This document shows, in pieces, positions 7,369-16,056 of a DNA stretch of 37,450 nt. Positions within the stretch are counted from its first letter, which is position 1. Each line of letters opens with the position of its first letter. The translations under genes and the position numbers were made by a program. Source of the DNA: CAVPDE01 sp964580575 (GTDB taxonomy: Bacteria > Desulfobacterota > DSM-4660 > Desulfatiglandales > HGW-15); contig CAZOLJ010000046.1 in the NCBI GenBank assembly GCA_964580575.1, positions 1 to 37,450 of the forward strand. The letters are read 5' to 3'. Below the pieces are notes generated by a model. It searched no databases and was not told where the DNA came from. It worked only from the letters and a program-made list of their open reading frames with translations.

Positions 7369-8898
7369 ATGCTTGCTAAGGTGCTGAGCAGCGCTGTCAT
7401 GGGAATTGACGCCTATGTGGTTGAGGTGGAAGTGGACATCTCCCAGGGACTCCCCTCTTTCTCAACGGTGGGCCTCCCTGAAGGGGCGGTTCGGGAGAGC
7501 AAGGAGAGGGTTAAGGCTGCGGTCAAGAATGCGGGGTACCATTTTCCTTCTGACCGAATCACGGTGAACCTGGCGCCGGCGGATGTGAAAAAAGAAGGAT
7601 CCGGGTTTGACCTTCCTATGGCCCTGGGAATTCTGGCTGCAACAGGGATTGTGCCCAAGGATTCCTGCGCCGACCACCTGATTCTTGGAGAGCTTTCCCT
7701 GGACGGGCTTATCCGGCCCATCAAGGGCGCTCTGCCCATGGCCATGGCAGCGAAGGAAAACAGGCTCAGGGGGGTTTTCCTTCCTGTGGAGAACGCAGCG
7801 GAAGCAGCGGTCGTCGAAGGGGTCGACGTTTACCCGGTCCAGTCGCTCAACCAACTTGTGGAAGCACTTTGCGGGCTTGCCCCCATCTCTCCATCCAAGG
7901 CGGAAAGCCGCGCTCTTTTGCAGACTGAAGAGTTGGAGGCGGATTTCAAGGATGTGCGCGGTCAGGAGAACGTGAAGCGAGCCATGGAAATTGCTGCAGC
8001 CGGGGGCCACAACCTTATCATGATCGGGCCTCCGGGGGCAGGCAAGACCATGCTCGCAAGGCGGCTGTACACGATTCTCCCTGAGCTCAGCTTTCAGGAG
8101 GCCCTGGAAACCTCCAAGGTCTACAGCGTGATGGGGCTCATGCCCAGAGGCCGCGGCCTCATCCAGGTGCGTCCCTTCCGCTGTCCCCACCATACCATTT
8201 CCGATGCCGGTCTTATCGGCGGAGGACAGACGCCCAAGCCCGGCGAGGTCAGCCTGGCACACAACGGGGTTCTGTTCCTGGATGAACTGCCTGAATTCAA
8301 GAAGAACGTGCTTGAAGTGTTGAGACAGCCCATGGAAGACGGCAAGGTGACCATCTCAAGGGCAAGCTCGTCGGTCACCTATCCGGCCAACTTCATGCTG
8401 GTGGCTGCGATGAACCCCTGTCCCTGCGGATTCCTCGGGGACCCGAAGAGGGAATGCAGCTGCACTTTTCTCCAGGTGCAACGCTATCGGACCAAGATCT
8501 CGGGCCCTTTGATGGACCGGATCGACATTCACATGGAAGTCCCTCCGGTCCAGTTCAGGGATCTAGCATCCGCAGAGGCCGGCGAATCGTCCGCGGAGAT
8601 CCTCACAAGGGTCAAGGCGGCAAGGAAAACCCAGGCGGAGCGTTTTCAGAAAACGAAAATCTACACCAACACACACATGAACAGCCGCCAGATCCGAAAA
8701 TTCTGTGCTCTGGATTCCCAGTCCGCAGACCTCCTGGAGCGGGCCATGGAGAAGTTCGGTCTGAGCGCCAGGGCTCATTCCAGAATACTCAAGATCGCAA
8801 GAACCATCGCAGACCTGGGTGCGAGCGAGGAAATCACCTCCACCCATGTGGCCGAAGCGATCCAGTACAGAAGCCTTGACCGCAGGGTGTACCGTTGA
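7369..8898 (+). CDS. comM: YifB/ComM-family AAA+ ATPase (Mg-chelatase-like)
   Basis: The 509-residue protein has the ComM layout: an N-terminal Lon-protease-like fold (MLAKVLSSAVMGIDAY), an AAA+ core with Walker A GPPGAGKT (220-227) and Walker B VLFLDE (Asp305, Glu306), a cysteine motif NPCPCGF..CSC, and the C-terminal Mg-chelatase-like domain. ComM homologues are hexameric helicases that extend branch migration during integration of transforming DNA. A purine-rich SD (GGGGGGAG) precedes the ATG. The next gene starts inside its stop codon, so the two are co-translated. Confidence 0.93.
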   Translation: MLAKVLSSAVMGIDAYVVEVEVDISQGLPSFSTVGLPEGAVRESKERVKAAVKNAGYHFPSDRITVNLAPADVKKEGSGFDLPMALGILAATGIVPKDSCADHLILGELSLDGLIRPIKGALPMAMAAKENRLRGVFLPVENAAEAAVVEGVDVYPVQSLNQLVEALCGLAPISPSKAESRALLQTEELEADFKDVRGQENVKRAMEIAAAGGHNLIMIGPPGAGKTMLARRLYTILPELSFQEALETSKVYSVMGLMPRGRGLIQVRPFRCPHHTISDAGLIGGGQTPKPGEVSLAHNGVLFLDELPEFKKNVLEVLRQPMEDGKVTISRASSSVTYPANFMLVAAMNPCPCGFLGDPKRECSCTFLQVQRYRTKISGPLMDRIDIHMEVPPVQFRDLASAEAGESSAEILTRVKAARKTQAERFQKTKIYTNTHMNSRQIRKFCALDSQSADLLERAMEKFGLSARAHSRILKIARTIADLGASEEITSTHVAEAIQYRSLDRRVYR

Positions 8899-11228
8899 AA
8901 AAAGTCGTAAAACTGGCGGTGGCCCTGTTCATCCTGTCCTTCGTGCTCATGGCCGGCGCAGGCGCAACTCTTTGGTATGTCTGGTCCAGCAACCTCCCTT
9001 ACATCGGTTCGCTCAGAGAGTACCATCCTCCCGTCATCTCGGAAGTATACAGCGAAGAGGGGGAAGTGATCGGAAGGTTCTGGGAGGAGAAGAGGATCGT
9101 GGTTCCCCTGGACGTTCTGCCGAAACCCCTGATCCAGGCCTTCCTCGCTGCAGAAGACGCACGGTTTTACGCGCACGAAGGGGTGGACGTCTTGAGCATC
9201 CTTCGCGCCTTGATCAACAACGTCCTGGCCGGAAGAATCGAGCAGGGAGGGAGCACTATCACCCAGCAGGTGGCCAAGTCCCTGCTCCTCAAGGACACAG
9301 GAAAAACTTACCGGAGAAAAGTCCGGGAAGCCACGCTGTCGCTTCAGATCGAGAAGGAGTTTTCCAAGAAGCGAATCCTGTACCTCTACCTCAATCAAAT
9401 CTACCTGGGGCAGGGGGCCTACGGGGTGGAGGCGGCGGCGCGCACCTACTTTGACAAGAACGCCTCGGCGTTGAGCCTCGCAGAGTCCGCGATGCTGGCA
9501 GGTCTTGCCCAGGCGCCCAGCCGGTATTCCCTTTTTCTTCATTTCAACAGGGCCAAAACAAGACAGAAATATGTTCTCGATCGCATGCGCGAAGAGAGTT
9601 TCATCACGGAGCGCGAGGAAAAGGAGGCGCTCGCATCGCCCATTCATGTCAACAGGACGGCGGAGAGCTCTTTTGACAAGGCACCCTACTTCACGGAACA
9701 TGTGCGCAGAGCAGTGGAGATCAAGTACGGGCGAGAGGCTCTTTACCGGGAGGGGCTGAAGATTTACACGACCCTGAATTACGGGATGCAACGCTCGGCC
9801 CAGTCCGCTCTGGAAAAAGGACTTCTGGAATTGGACAAGAGGGAGGGGTACCGGGGCCCCTTGCGCTCCACTAAAGAGGAAGGCTCAGGCGCGGGCCAGA
9901 AAAACGTTACCCCGGAAACGAAAGACGGAATCCTTCGTGCGGGCACGACGGTTCAAGCTCTCATCGAAAAGGTGGACGATCATAAAAAGGAAACGTGGGT
10001 TCGAATCGGAAGCAGGACAGGGTTGCTTCCGTTTTCGGAGATGAGGTGGGCGAAGAGGGCAGGCACGACGACCCTCAAAAGCCCCAAGGAAGTGTTGAAA
10101 GAAGGGGAGCTGATCCTCGTGAACCTGAAGGAGGCAGGCCCCCCGCCCTTTGACTGGACGTGTTCCCTCGATCAGGTGCCTGAGGTTCAGGGCGCCCTTT
10201 TTGCCCTGGAAGCTCAAACAGGAAGAGTTCGCGCCATGCTGGGAGGGAGGGATTTCGGAACGAGCCAGTTCAACCGGGCGATCCAGGCCAAACGTCAACC
10301 GGGGTCTGCGTTCAAACCGATCGTTTACGCGGCCGCGCTGGATTGGGGAATGACGCCTTCGACGGTTATCCTGGACGCGCCTTACCTGTCTTCCCTGAAT
10401 CCGGACGAAGAGATCTGGAGGCCCAGGAACTTCAAAGAAAAGTTTTTCGGACCCACTCTGTTCCGAACCGCCCTGGTGCAGTCCAGGAACGTGATCACCA
10501 TTAAAATCCTGAGGCAGATCGGTGTTCCCTATGTTCTCTCTTATGCAAAGAGAATGGGAATAGAGTCGGAAATGAGCCCGGATCTTTCCCTGGCTCTTGG
10601 GTCTTCGGGTCTTTCCCTTTCGGAACTGACAAGGTCCTATGCCGTTTTTGCAAACGGGGGTTCCCTGGTGGATCTCATTTTCATTCACAGGATTGTGGAC
10701 CGGCACGGAAACATCCTGGAAGAAAGCGCGCCTGCGAAAAAGCAGGTGATTTCGAGCGAGACGGCCTATGTCATGACGGATCTGCTCAAGGCCGTGATCA
10801 ACGAAGGCACGGGGTGGCGGTCTAAAGCGTTGAAAAAACCGGCAGCCGGAAAGACAGGAACCACCAACGACCTTCGAGATGCCTGGTTCGTAGGCTACAC
10901 TCCTTCCCTCGTCACCGGAGTGTGGGTGGGGTATGATGATCGTAAACCCATGAATCAAGGGGAAACCGGCTCCAGGGCAGCCAACCCTGTCTGGCTCTAT
11001 TTCATGACGGAAGCGGTGAAAGACCGGCCGGCGGAAAACTTCCCTGTGCCGGAAGGCGTGGTGCTGGCAAAGATCGATTCCAAGACAGGCCTTTTGCCCG
11101 GCCCTCATTCGGAGAAACCCCTGACTCAAGCCTTCAAAGCCGGGCAGGAACCCAAGGAGTCATCCCCTGTGCCCCAGGCGCCCAAAGCAGGCCAGTTCAT
11201 ACAGTTCGATATGGAAAGTGAAGAATAG
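8895..11228 (+). CDS. mrcA: Class A penicillin-binding protein 1A
   Basis: The 777-residue bifunctional peptidoglycan synthase has an uncleaved N-terminal membrane anchor (about residues 7-30). The glycosyltransferase domain follows, with catalytic Glu87 in EDARFYAHEG and the GGSTITQQVAK motif. An OB-like insert lies at about 320-420. The transpeptidase domain has SAFK (Ser471, Lys474), SRN (529-531) and KTG (652-654). All catalytic motifs are intact. The start is TTG at 8895, overlapping the comM TGA as TTGA; the anchor begins at once (KKVVKLAVALF), which supports this start. The stop is followed by a short heptamer repeat and the assembly gap. Confidence 0.94.
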   Translation: MKKVVKLAVALFILSFVLMAGAGATLWYVWSSNLPYIGSLREYHPPVISEVYSEEGEVIGRFWEEKRIVVPLDVLPKPLIQAFLAAEDARFYAHEGVDVLSILRALINNVLAGRIEQGGSTITQQVAKSLLLKDTGKTYRRKVREATLSLQIEKEFSKKRILYLYLNQIYLGQGAYGVEAAARTYFDKNASALSLAESAMLAGLAQAPSRYSLFLHFNRAKTRQKYVLDRMREESFITEREEKEALASPIHVNRTAESSFDKAPYFTEHVRRAVEIKYGREALYREGLKIYTTLNYGMQRSAQSALEKGLLELDKREGYRGPLRSTKEEGSGAGQKNVTPETKDGILRAGTTVQALIEKVDDHKKETWVRIGSRTGLLPFSEMRWAKRAGTTTLKSPKEVLKEGELILVNLKEAGPPPFDWTCSLDQVPEVQGALFALEAQTGRVRAMLGGRDFGTSQFNRAIQAKRQPGSAFKPIVYAAALDWGMTPSTVILDAPYLSSLNPDEEIWRPRNFKEKFFGPTLFRTALVQSRNVITIKILRQIGVPYVLSYAKRMGIESEMSPDLSLALGSSGLSLSELTRSYAVFANGGSLVDLIFIHRIVDRHGNILEESAPAKKQVISSETAYVMTDLLKAVINEGTGWRSKALKKPAAGKTGTTNDLRDAWFVGYTPSLVTGVWVGYDDRKPMNQGETGSRAANPVWLYFMTEAVKDRPAENFPVPEGVVLAKIDSKTGLLPGPHSEKPLTQAFKAGQEPKESSPVPQAPKAGQFIQFDMESEE

Positions 11229-11235
11229 GGAGCGG

Positions 11236-11250
11236 TGCAAGGTGCAAGGG
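11236..11250. repeat. GGTGCAA heptamer repeat cut by the assembly gap
   Basis: Eight bases after the mrcA stop, two copies of GGTGCAA plus GG/GGG lead directly into the run of N. The unit resembles the GGCGCAA/GGTACAC heptamers at 21309-21338. A longer array probably fills part of the gap and may have caused the break in assembly. Confidence 0.6.
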
Positions 11251-11350
11251 NNNNNNNNNNNNNNNNNNNNNNNNNNNNNNNNNNNNNNNNNNNNNNNNNN
11301 NNNNNNNNNNNNNNNNNNNNNNNNNNNNNNNNNNNNNNNNNNNNNNNNNN
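11251..11350. other. Assembly gap (100 N)
   Basis: Exactly 100 undetermined bases, the usual placeholder for a scaffold gap of unknown true size. It removes the 3' end of the histidine kinase gene and the spacer to mrcA. Any open reading frame drawn across it is artificial. Confidence 0.99.
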
Positions 11351-13152
11351 AGGGGGATTCGGACAGTAACCGCAGTAGAGTTGATCCCTGATTTTACGTC
11401 GATTTGCCCCCTGAGGAGCCGCACGATCCGGTGGGTAATGTAGAGGCCTCTGCCTCGACCTTCCCCTTCAAGAAGGCGAAGCCTTTCCGCTTCAGAGATC
11501 ATTCCGGTATTGCTGACCTCCACACAAGCCATGTCGCCGCGGGCATAGGTTCGAATGGCCAGGATTCCGCCTTTCAGGGGAATGGCGTTCGTGGCGTTGT
11601 TGAGAAGATTGTCGAGAATTCTTTCGAGGTGAAGAGGGTAGCACTGCACGTAGAGCGGGTCGTCGAACGGCCCTTCGTGGAGCGTTACGTTCTGCTTGAG
11701 GATCTCCTTGATCACCTCTTTGTTGATCCCGAAACGGTCGATCAGCACGGCCGTCAGGTTGACCACCTGTTCTTTGCCGGACTGGTAGATGCTGAGCGCC
11801 ATCTCCTGAAGCCGGCTCGTTTCATCAAGAAGGATGTCCGCATATTTTTTCATGGTCGCGCCGTTCTTCAGGGACTCCTCCTCCTCGATAAGCTTCTTAA
11901 GTCGCCGTGCGAATCCTGCAGTGGCAATGGCCGGATTCTTGAAATCGTGGAGGATGTCGTCCAAGCGCTCCATACGCTGGGCTTTCATGAGCTCCCTGCC
12001 CAGGAACACGAAGATCTCGATTTCCCCTTCCGAATACCTCTGCCGCTGGTCCAATGCATCAATGGTCATGAAATGGGTGATCTCTTCTCCCTCATTGAGA
12101 GGGACGTAGAGAATGGAGTTCATGTTGTTAGCCGCGGCAAAACTCTTCAGGCTCCACGAGATGTACGCGCTTCTTTGCGGGTCCATGATGAGCACATAGG
12201 AGGGAGTGACCACCTCAAAGGGTGTTTCCACGTCATAAGTTCTTCGCTTCAGGATCAGTTCAAAAGCAGGTTCGCTCCGTATAGGGAAGGTCTTTCCGAT
12301 CCCGTGGTAACCGATGTGCTCTGGATATCCGGCCTCGAGGACCACGTTTTCGTCATCTTCGGTCACGGCAAACAAGGCGCAGCTCTGGAGACTGATGATG
12401 TCGGCAAGCTCCGGGACCACCCGGTTGAAAACATCTTTCATCTTGACGCCTCCCCTGGCGCCGAGCTTGAGAAAAACCTTCTGGACAATGGCCTCCTTCT
12501 TCTCGTTGATCCTGAACATGGAGAGTATCTTTTTTCTGGCCACCACAAAGCTGAGCCTTCGGGCCATGACTTCCGCCATTTTCACCTCCAGGGGGGTGAA
12601 ATCGCGGCCTCTTTCGTCATAGTAGATCTGGATGACGCCTATGGTGTCTCTTTCATGGGGGAAAAAGCGAGGGACGGAGAAGGGGACCGCCATGATGGAG
12701 CAAATTCCCATTCTTTCCACCCTCTCTTTGTCCTTGTAAAGATCTTCCGCTGAGATGTTCGGCACGAGGTAAGGCTGGTTGGTTCTCACGACCCTGCCGG
12801 CGATCGTCCCGTCAAGCGGAATGAAGGTTGTCCTTGATTGCTCCTGAAGGGGATAGGATCCATAAGAGAGCATTTTCTCGGTTCCCGGATCGTAAATCCT
12901 CACCGAAGCGGAGTGAGCGCCCAGAAACCCGACTATGTAGCGGGTGACCATGGAAAAGATTTCAGGCTCGGAGAGGTCCGGGTTAATCTCTATGATCTCA
13001 TCGACCTGAGTGGTGACCTCCGTAAGAAAGTCCGGAAGGACCGTATTCTTGACCCACGAGAAAAGGTGATCCCAAAAGGCCTCACCCTCGCACGACTTGG
13101 CCCACGGCTGGTTCTGGGCAGACTCCAGAAGCTGCTTGGCGTTCTTCCACAT
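11351..13152 (-). CDS. GAF-domain sensor histidine kinase (3' end lost in gap)
   Basis: About 600 residues are visible. Two GAF-like sensor domains (about 60-205 and 230-385) are followed by a dimerisation/phosphoacceptor helix with His402 in ILHDFKNPAIATAGF and a HATPase domain with N-box DNLLNNATNAI (514-523) and a glycine-rich GEGRGRGLYI. The usual DxG of the G1 box appears as NTG, so ATP binding may be modified. There is no membrane segment, so it is probably cytoplasmic. The sequence runs into N right after AVTVRIP, close to the normal end of a kinase. It starts 3 bases after the aminotransferase stop. No response regulator is adjacent. Confidence 0.88.
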
Positions 13153-13155
13153 GGG

Positions 13156-14466
13156 TCAGGACTTGAGGTCCTTCACTCCCTGCAAGATGATGTCGTAGAG
13201 TTCCTGCACATCCTTTTTCTCCACGCAGGAAAAAGCCACACGGAGATCCTGCTTGCCGAGAGAAATGAGACCCACCCCGTATTGGTTCAAGAGGTGGACT
13301 CTGAGGGGTTCGGCTTCAACGGTCTTGAGCTTCAGGCACATAAAATAGCCGGAGTTGAACGGGTAGGCGTCCCACGCCTCGCGGTATTTCGGATTGGCCA
13401 GGACACGCTTGACCTCCATGGCGCGGTCTCTCATGATCCGGAACTTGTCCTCCTTTTCGGCTTTGTAGGAGGACGATTTCAGGGAACGGAGCGTGATGGT
13501 CTGGCTCAGGTGCGAGGCGCTGGAAATGGAGCCCCTCACAGCGCCGGCTGTCTTTCTCTCCAGGGCGTTGTAAACGCCGTCGTGGTCGCCGGCCAGACAT
13601 GCCCCGTAAGTGATGAATCCGACCCTTAGGCCCCAAACATAATTCTCCTTGGTCGCTCCGTCCAGTTTGATGGCCATGAGCCTGGGATGCTTGTTCAGAA
13701 GCCCTGCGAAAATGGATTCCTTGAGCACATCGTCCTCGAAGAAGAGGCCGAAGTAGGCGTCGTCCGTGAGCGCAAGGACATTGGTCCCCTGATGCGCTAG
13801 GTCCATGAGGATTTCAGCCAGGGTCTTCGCTTCGTCGGGGTGGGGGGTGTACCCTGTGGGGTTGTTGGGAAAGTTGAAGAGAACGATGATTTTCTTGTTC
13901 TTCTTGGCTTCGCCGCGGACACACTCCTCGAAGCTCTTTAGGTTGAACCGGCCTCGGTCATTGATGAGAGCGTGCTGGACGACGCGGGCGCCTCTTCGAA
14001 CCGAGAAAATCAGGTTATAGTTGCCCCACATTTTGTCCGGAAGAATGAGCACATCACCGGGGTCCACCCACATATCTCCCACCACGCTGAGACCGTGGGT
14101 GATGGCGTGGCTGACCACAGGAAGGCTGATCTTTGAAGACGCAAGGGAAGGGTTTTTTTCAAAGAGGGCTTCCTTCCACGCCTTTCGAAGAGCGGGGATA
14201 CCGAAAGAGGGCGCATAGGTGAGCGTTTCTTCTGGCTCAAGGCCACTCAGCATGGTCATGACCGAGGGCAGATGCATGGTGCGGCCCTTTTCTGTGGCCA
14301 TGCCGATGGTGGCGTTGAACTTGTGCGCCTTTTCCTTGGCTTCGGCACTCTGGGTGAGGATGCCTTTTGGGAAAAAGAGGTTCTTTCCAACTTCCGAAAG
14401 CATTTCATAGACGTGAAGGTTGGCCTTCTGGATCACTTCATTCAATTCAACTGCAAGCGGATTCAT
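13156..14466 (-). CDS. PLP-dependent class I/II aminotransferase
   Basis: The 436-residue fold-type I aminotransferase has the conserved NFPNNPTG loop, an Asp in ALTDDAYFG that pairs with the PLP nitrogen, and a PLP lysine probably in LDGATKENYVWG, followed by the Arg of LRVGF. Substrate is uncertain; the family covers aspartate, aromatic and branched-chain amino acid aminotransferases. It precedes the GAF histidine kinase by 3 bases in one transcript and is divergent from the acyl-CoA cluster. A role in making branched acyl-CoA precursors is possible but speculative. Confidence 0.88.
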   Translation of the reverse strand: MNPLAVELNEVIQKANLHVYEMLSEVGKNLFFPKGILTQSAEAKEKAHKFNATIGMATEKGRTMHLPSVMTMLSGLEPEETLTYAPSFGIPALRKAWKEALFEKNPSLASSKISLPVVSHAITHGLSVVGDMWVDPGDVLILPDKMWGNYNLIFSVRRGARVVQHALINDRGRFNLKSFEECVRGEAKKNKKIIVLFNFPNNPTGYTPHPDEAKTLAEILMDLAHQGTNVLALTDDAYFGLFFEDDVLKESIFAGLLNKHPRLMAIKLDGATKENYVWGLRVGFITYGACLAGDHDGVYNALERKTAGAVRGSISSASHLSQTITLRSLKSSSYKAEKEDKFRIMRDRAMEVKRVLANPKYREAWDAYPFNSGYFMCLKLKTVEAEPLRVHLLNQYGVGLISLGKQDLRVAFSCVEKKDVQELYDIILQGVKDLKS

Positions 14467-14531
14467 GCCCTTTTCCTTTCTGACACAAAATACCCTGTGG
14501 GGCTAGAGAAACCCCGGAGAAAAGCACTCTA

Positions 14532-14560
14532 GACTAGCTAGTCGACGCTCGTTCTGTCAA
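14532..14560 (-). promoter_or_regulatory. Aminotransferase promoter with overlapping perfect palindrome
   Basis: On the minus strand a consensus -35 TTGACA (14560-14555) stands 17-18 bases from a weak -10 (CTAGTC or TAGTCT, around 14531-14537). A perfect 12-bp palindrome GACTAGCTAGTC (14532-14543) covers the -10 position, where a bound repressor would block transcription. The start codon is 65 bases or so downstream. Confidence 0.5.
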
Positions 14561-14622
14561 GAGAAAAGGACAAAGGACGCAAGTCCATGGTGATTCGGAA
14601 ATCCTTGCCCACGGCACAGTTA

Positions 14623-14645
14623 GCACGCCTTCCCGTGCGTTTTTA
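14623..14645 (+). terminator. Small hairpin with T-tract in the divergent spacer
   Basis: GCACG (14623-14627) pairs with CGTGC (14634-14638) around a six-base loop, followed by G and five T residues. It has the form of a short intrinsic terminator on the plus strand. No plus-strand gene lies upstream, so it may insulate the thiolase promoter or be coincidental. Confidence 0.4.
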
Positions 14646-14649
14646 AATC

Positions 14650-14679
14650 TTGACTTGAAATCACCTGTCTTTGTATAGT
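14650..14679 (+). promoter_or_regulatory. Sigma-70 promoter for the acyl-CoA cluster
   Basis: TTGACT (14650-14655) and TATAGT (14674-14679) are separated by 18 bases, both one base off consensus. Transcription would begin around 14686-14687, about 40 bases before the thiolase ATG. An operator-like dyad overlaps the -10. Confidence 0.6.
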
Positions 14680-14699
14680 CCATTTATTTGACTGTACAA
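14671..14699. promoter_or_regulatory. Operator-like dyad over the -10 and start site
   Basis: TTGTATAGTC (14671-14680) and GACTGTACAA (14690-14699) are inverted repeats matching at 9 of 10 positions, with a 9-base AT-rich centre. The position, spanning the -10 box and predicted start site, suits a dimeric repressor responding to acyl-CoA, such as a TetR- or FadR-type protein. The regulator itself is not identified. Confidence 0.5.
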
Positions 14700-14725
14700 T
14701 GCTTTTTCCGGGAAAGGAGTCCTGA

Positions 14726-15916
14726 ATGCGAGATGTTGTGATCGTGAGTGCGTGCAGAACCGCCATAGGAGACTTCGGAGGGTCCCTCGCCACCGTATCC
14801 GCTACGGACCTGGGCGCCCATGTCATCAAAGAGGCGATCCAGCGGGCGGGAATCAAGAAAGAAGAGGTGAACGAAGTGATCATGGGGTGCGTTCTGCCTC
14901 ACGGGCTGGGGCAGAACCCGGCGCGGCAGTCCATGGTGCGGGCAGGTCTTCCCTGGGAGGTGGGCGCGATCACGGTGAACAAAGTGTGCGGTTCAGGACT
15001 CAAGGCCGTCATGCTCGCAGCCCAGGCCATCCAGTGCGGGGATGCGGAGGTGGTCATCGCCGGGGGCCAGGAGAACATGAACCTGTGTCCCTACCTTCTG
15101 GACAAGGCGCGGACAGGGTACCGGATGAACAACGGCCGCGTCATGGACGGGATGGTCCACGACGGTCTGTGGGATCACGTGAACGACTTTCACATGGGCA
15201 TGAGCGCTGAGCTCGTGGGCGAGAAATGGGGCGTGAGCCGGGAGGACATGGACCGGTTTGCCATCCGGTCTTATGAGAAGGCCTGGGACGCGATCGAAAA
15301 GGGAAGATTCAAACAAGAAATCACCCCGATCACTGTTCCTGCCAGGAAGGGCGACCCCAAGGTCTTTGACACCGATGAAATTCCACTCAGACCGCCTAAG
15401 ACGAGTCTCGAGTCGCTGGGAAAACTGGCTCCCGCTTTCAAGAAAGGCGGGGTGGTCACTGCAGGCAATGCCTCCAAGATTAGCGACGGCGCTTCCGCCC
15501 TGGTGGTCATGTCCAGGGAAAAAGCAAAAGCGCTGGGATGCAAACCCTTGGTTCGTGTAGGGGCTCAGGGCGCTTTTGGCGTTGACATGAAGTATGTGCT
15601 GATCGCACCCATTTACTCCATCCCTAAGGTGTTGGCCAAAGCAGGCCTCAAGACCGAGGAGGTGGATCTTCACGAGATCAATGAGGCGTTCAGCGCTTCC
15701 TCCGCGGCAATCAACAAGGTGCTAAACCTTGACCCTGAAAAAGTGAATGTGAACGGCGGGTCCGTGGCCCTGGGGCATCCGATCGGAGCCAGCGGGGCAA
15801 GGGTTCTGACCACACTGATTTATGCGATGAAGGAGAGGGGGGCCAAAGTGGGCGAGGCAAGCCTCTGCCTCGGCGGTGGAGAGGCGGTCACGCTGGTGGT
15901 ATACAATGAACAGTAG
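14726..15916 (+). CDS. atoB: Acetyl-CoA C-acetyltransferase (thiolase)
   Basis: The 396-residue thiolase has all catalytic residues: Cys88 in NKVCGSG, His351 in ALGHPIGASG, and Cys381 in CLGGGEA. It cleaves acetoacetyl-CoA (or a longer 3-ketoacyl-CoA) with CoA to acetyl-CoA, the last step of butyrate oxidation, and can run in reverse. AAAGGAG precedes the ATG at good spacing. It is the first gene after the promoter and dyad at 14650-14699. Its stop codon lies in a CAGTAGG repeat. The preferred chain length cannot be read from sequence by eye. Confidence 0.93.
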   Translation: MRDVVIVSACRTAIGDFGGSLATVSATDLGAHVIKEAIQRAGIKKEEVNEVIMGCVLPHGLGQNPARQSMVRAGLPWEVGAITVNKVCGSGLKAVMLAAQAIQCGDAEVVIAGGQENMNLCPYLLDKARTGYRMNNGRVMDGMVHDGLWDHVNDFHMGMSAELVGEKWGVSREDMDRFAIRSYEKAWDAIEKGRFKQEITPITVPARKGDPKVFDTDEIPLRPPKTSLESLGKLAPAFKKGGVVTAGNASKISDGASALVVMSREKAKALGCKPLVRVGAQGAFGVDMKYVLIAPIYSIPKVLAKAGLKTEEVDLHEINEAFSASSAAINKVLNLDPEKVNVNGGSVALGHPIGASGARVLTTLIYAMKERGAKVGEASLCLGGGEAVTLVVYNEQ

Positions 15917-16017
15917 GCAGTAGGAAGTAAGCAGTAAGGAGCAAATCAAGAAACCGGGCAAATGGAGGATGTTCGTTTTTTTCCATTACTCCAATACTCC
16001 ATCACTCCAGTACTCCA
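15911..16017. repeat. Heptamer array from the thiolase stop, then inverted octamer array
   Basis: Four heptamers (CAGTAGG, CAGTAGG, AAGTAAG, CAGTAAG) run from 15911 to 15938, and the first contains the thiolase TAG. After a unique stretch, 15986-16017 holds four octamers of form NNACTCCA, the reverse complement of TGGAGTRN. Here the direct TGGAGTRN arm is missing. The spacer has no gene. Confidence 0.8.
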
Positions 16018-16056
16018 GTTTCATGATACTATCAAAAAACAAAGGAGAGATACGTT

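Noticed and set aside
9885..11129. Long minus-strand ORF opposite mrcA
   Set aside because: Antisense shadow of the transpeptidase domain, rich in His, Arg and Pro without domain features.
11197..13152. Kinase reading frame continued across the N run into the mrcA end
   Set aside because: The gap length is arbitrary, so the frame beyond it has no meaning, and it would overlap the mrcA C-terminus.
14690..14700. Second promoter TTGACT-TACAAT next to the thiolase
   Set aside because: The two boxes are only two bases apart, so they cannot form a promoter; they are better read as one arm of the dyad.
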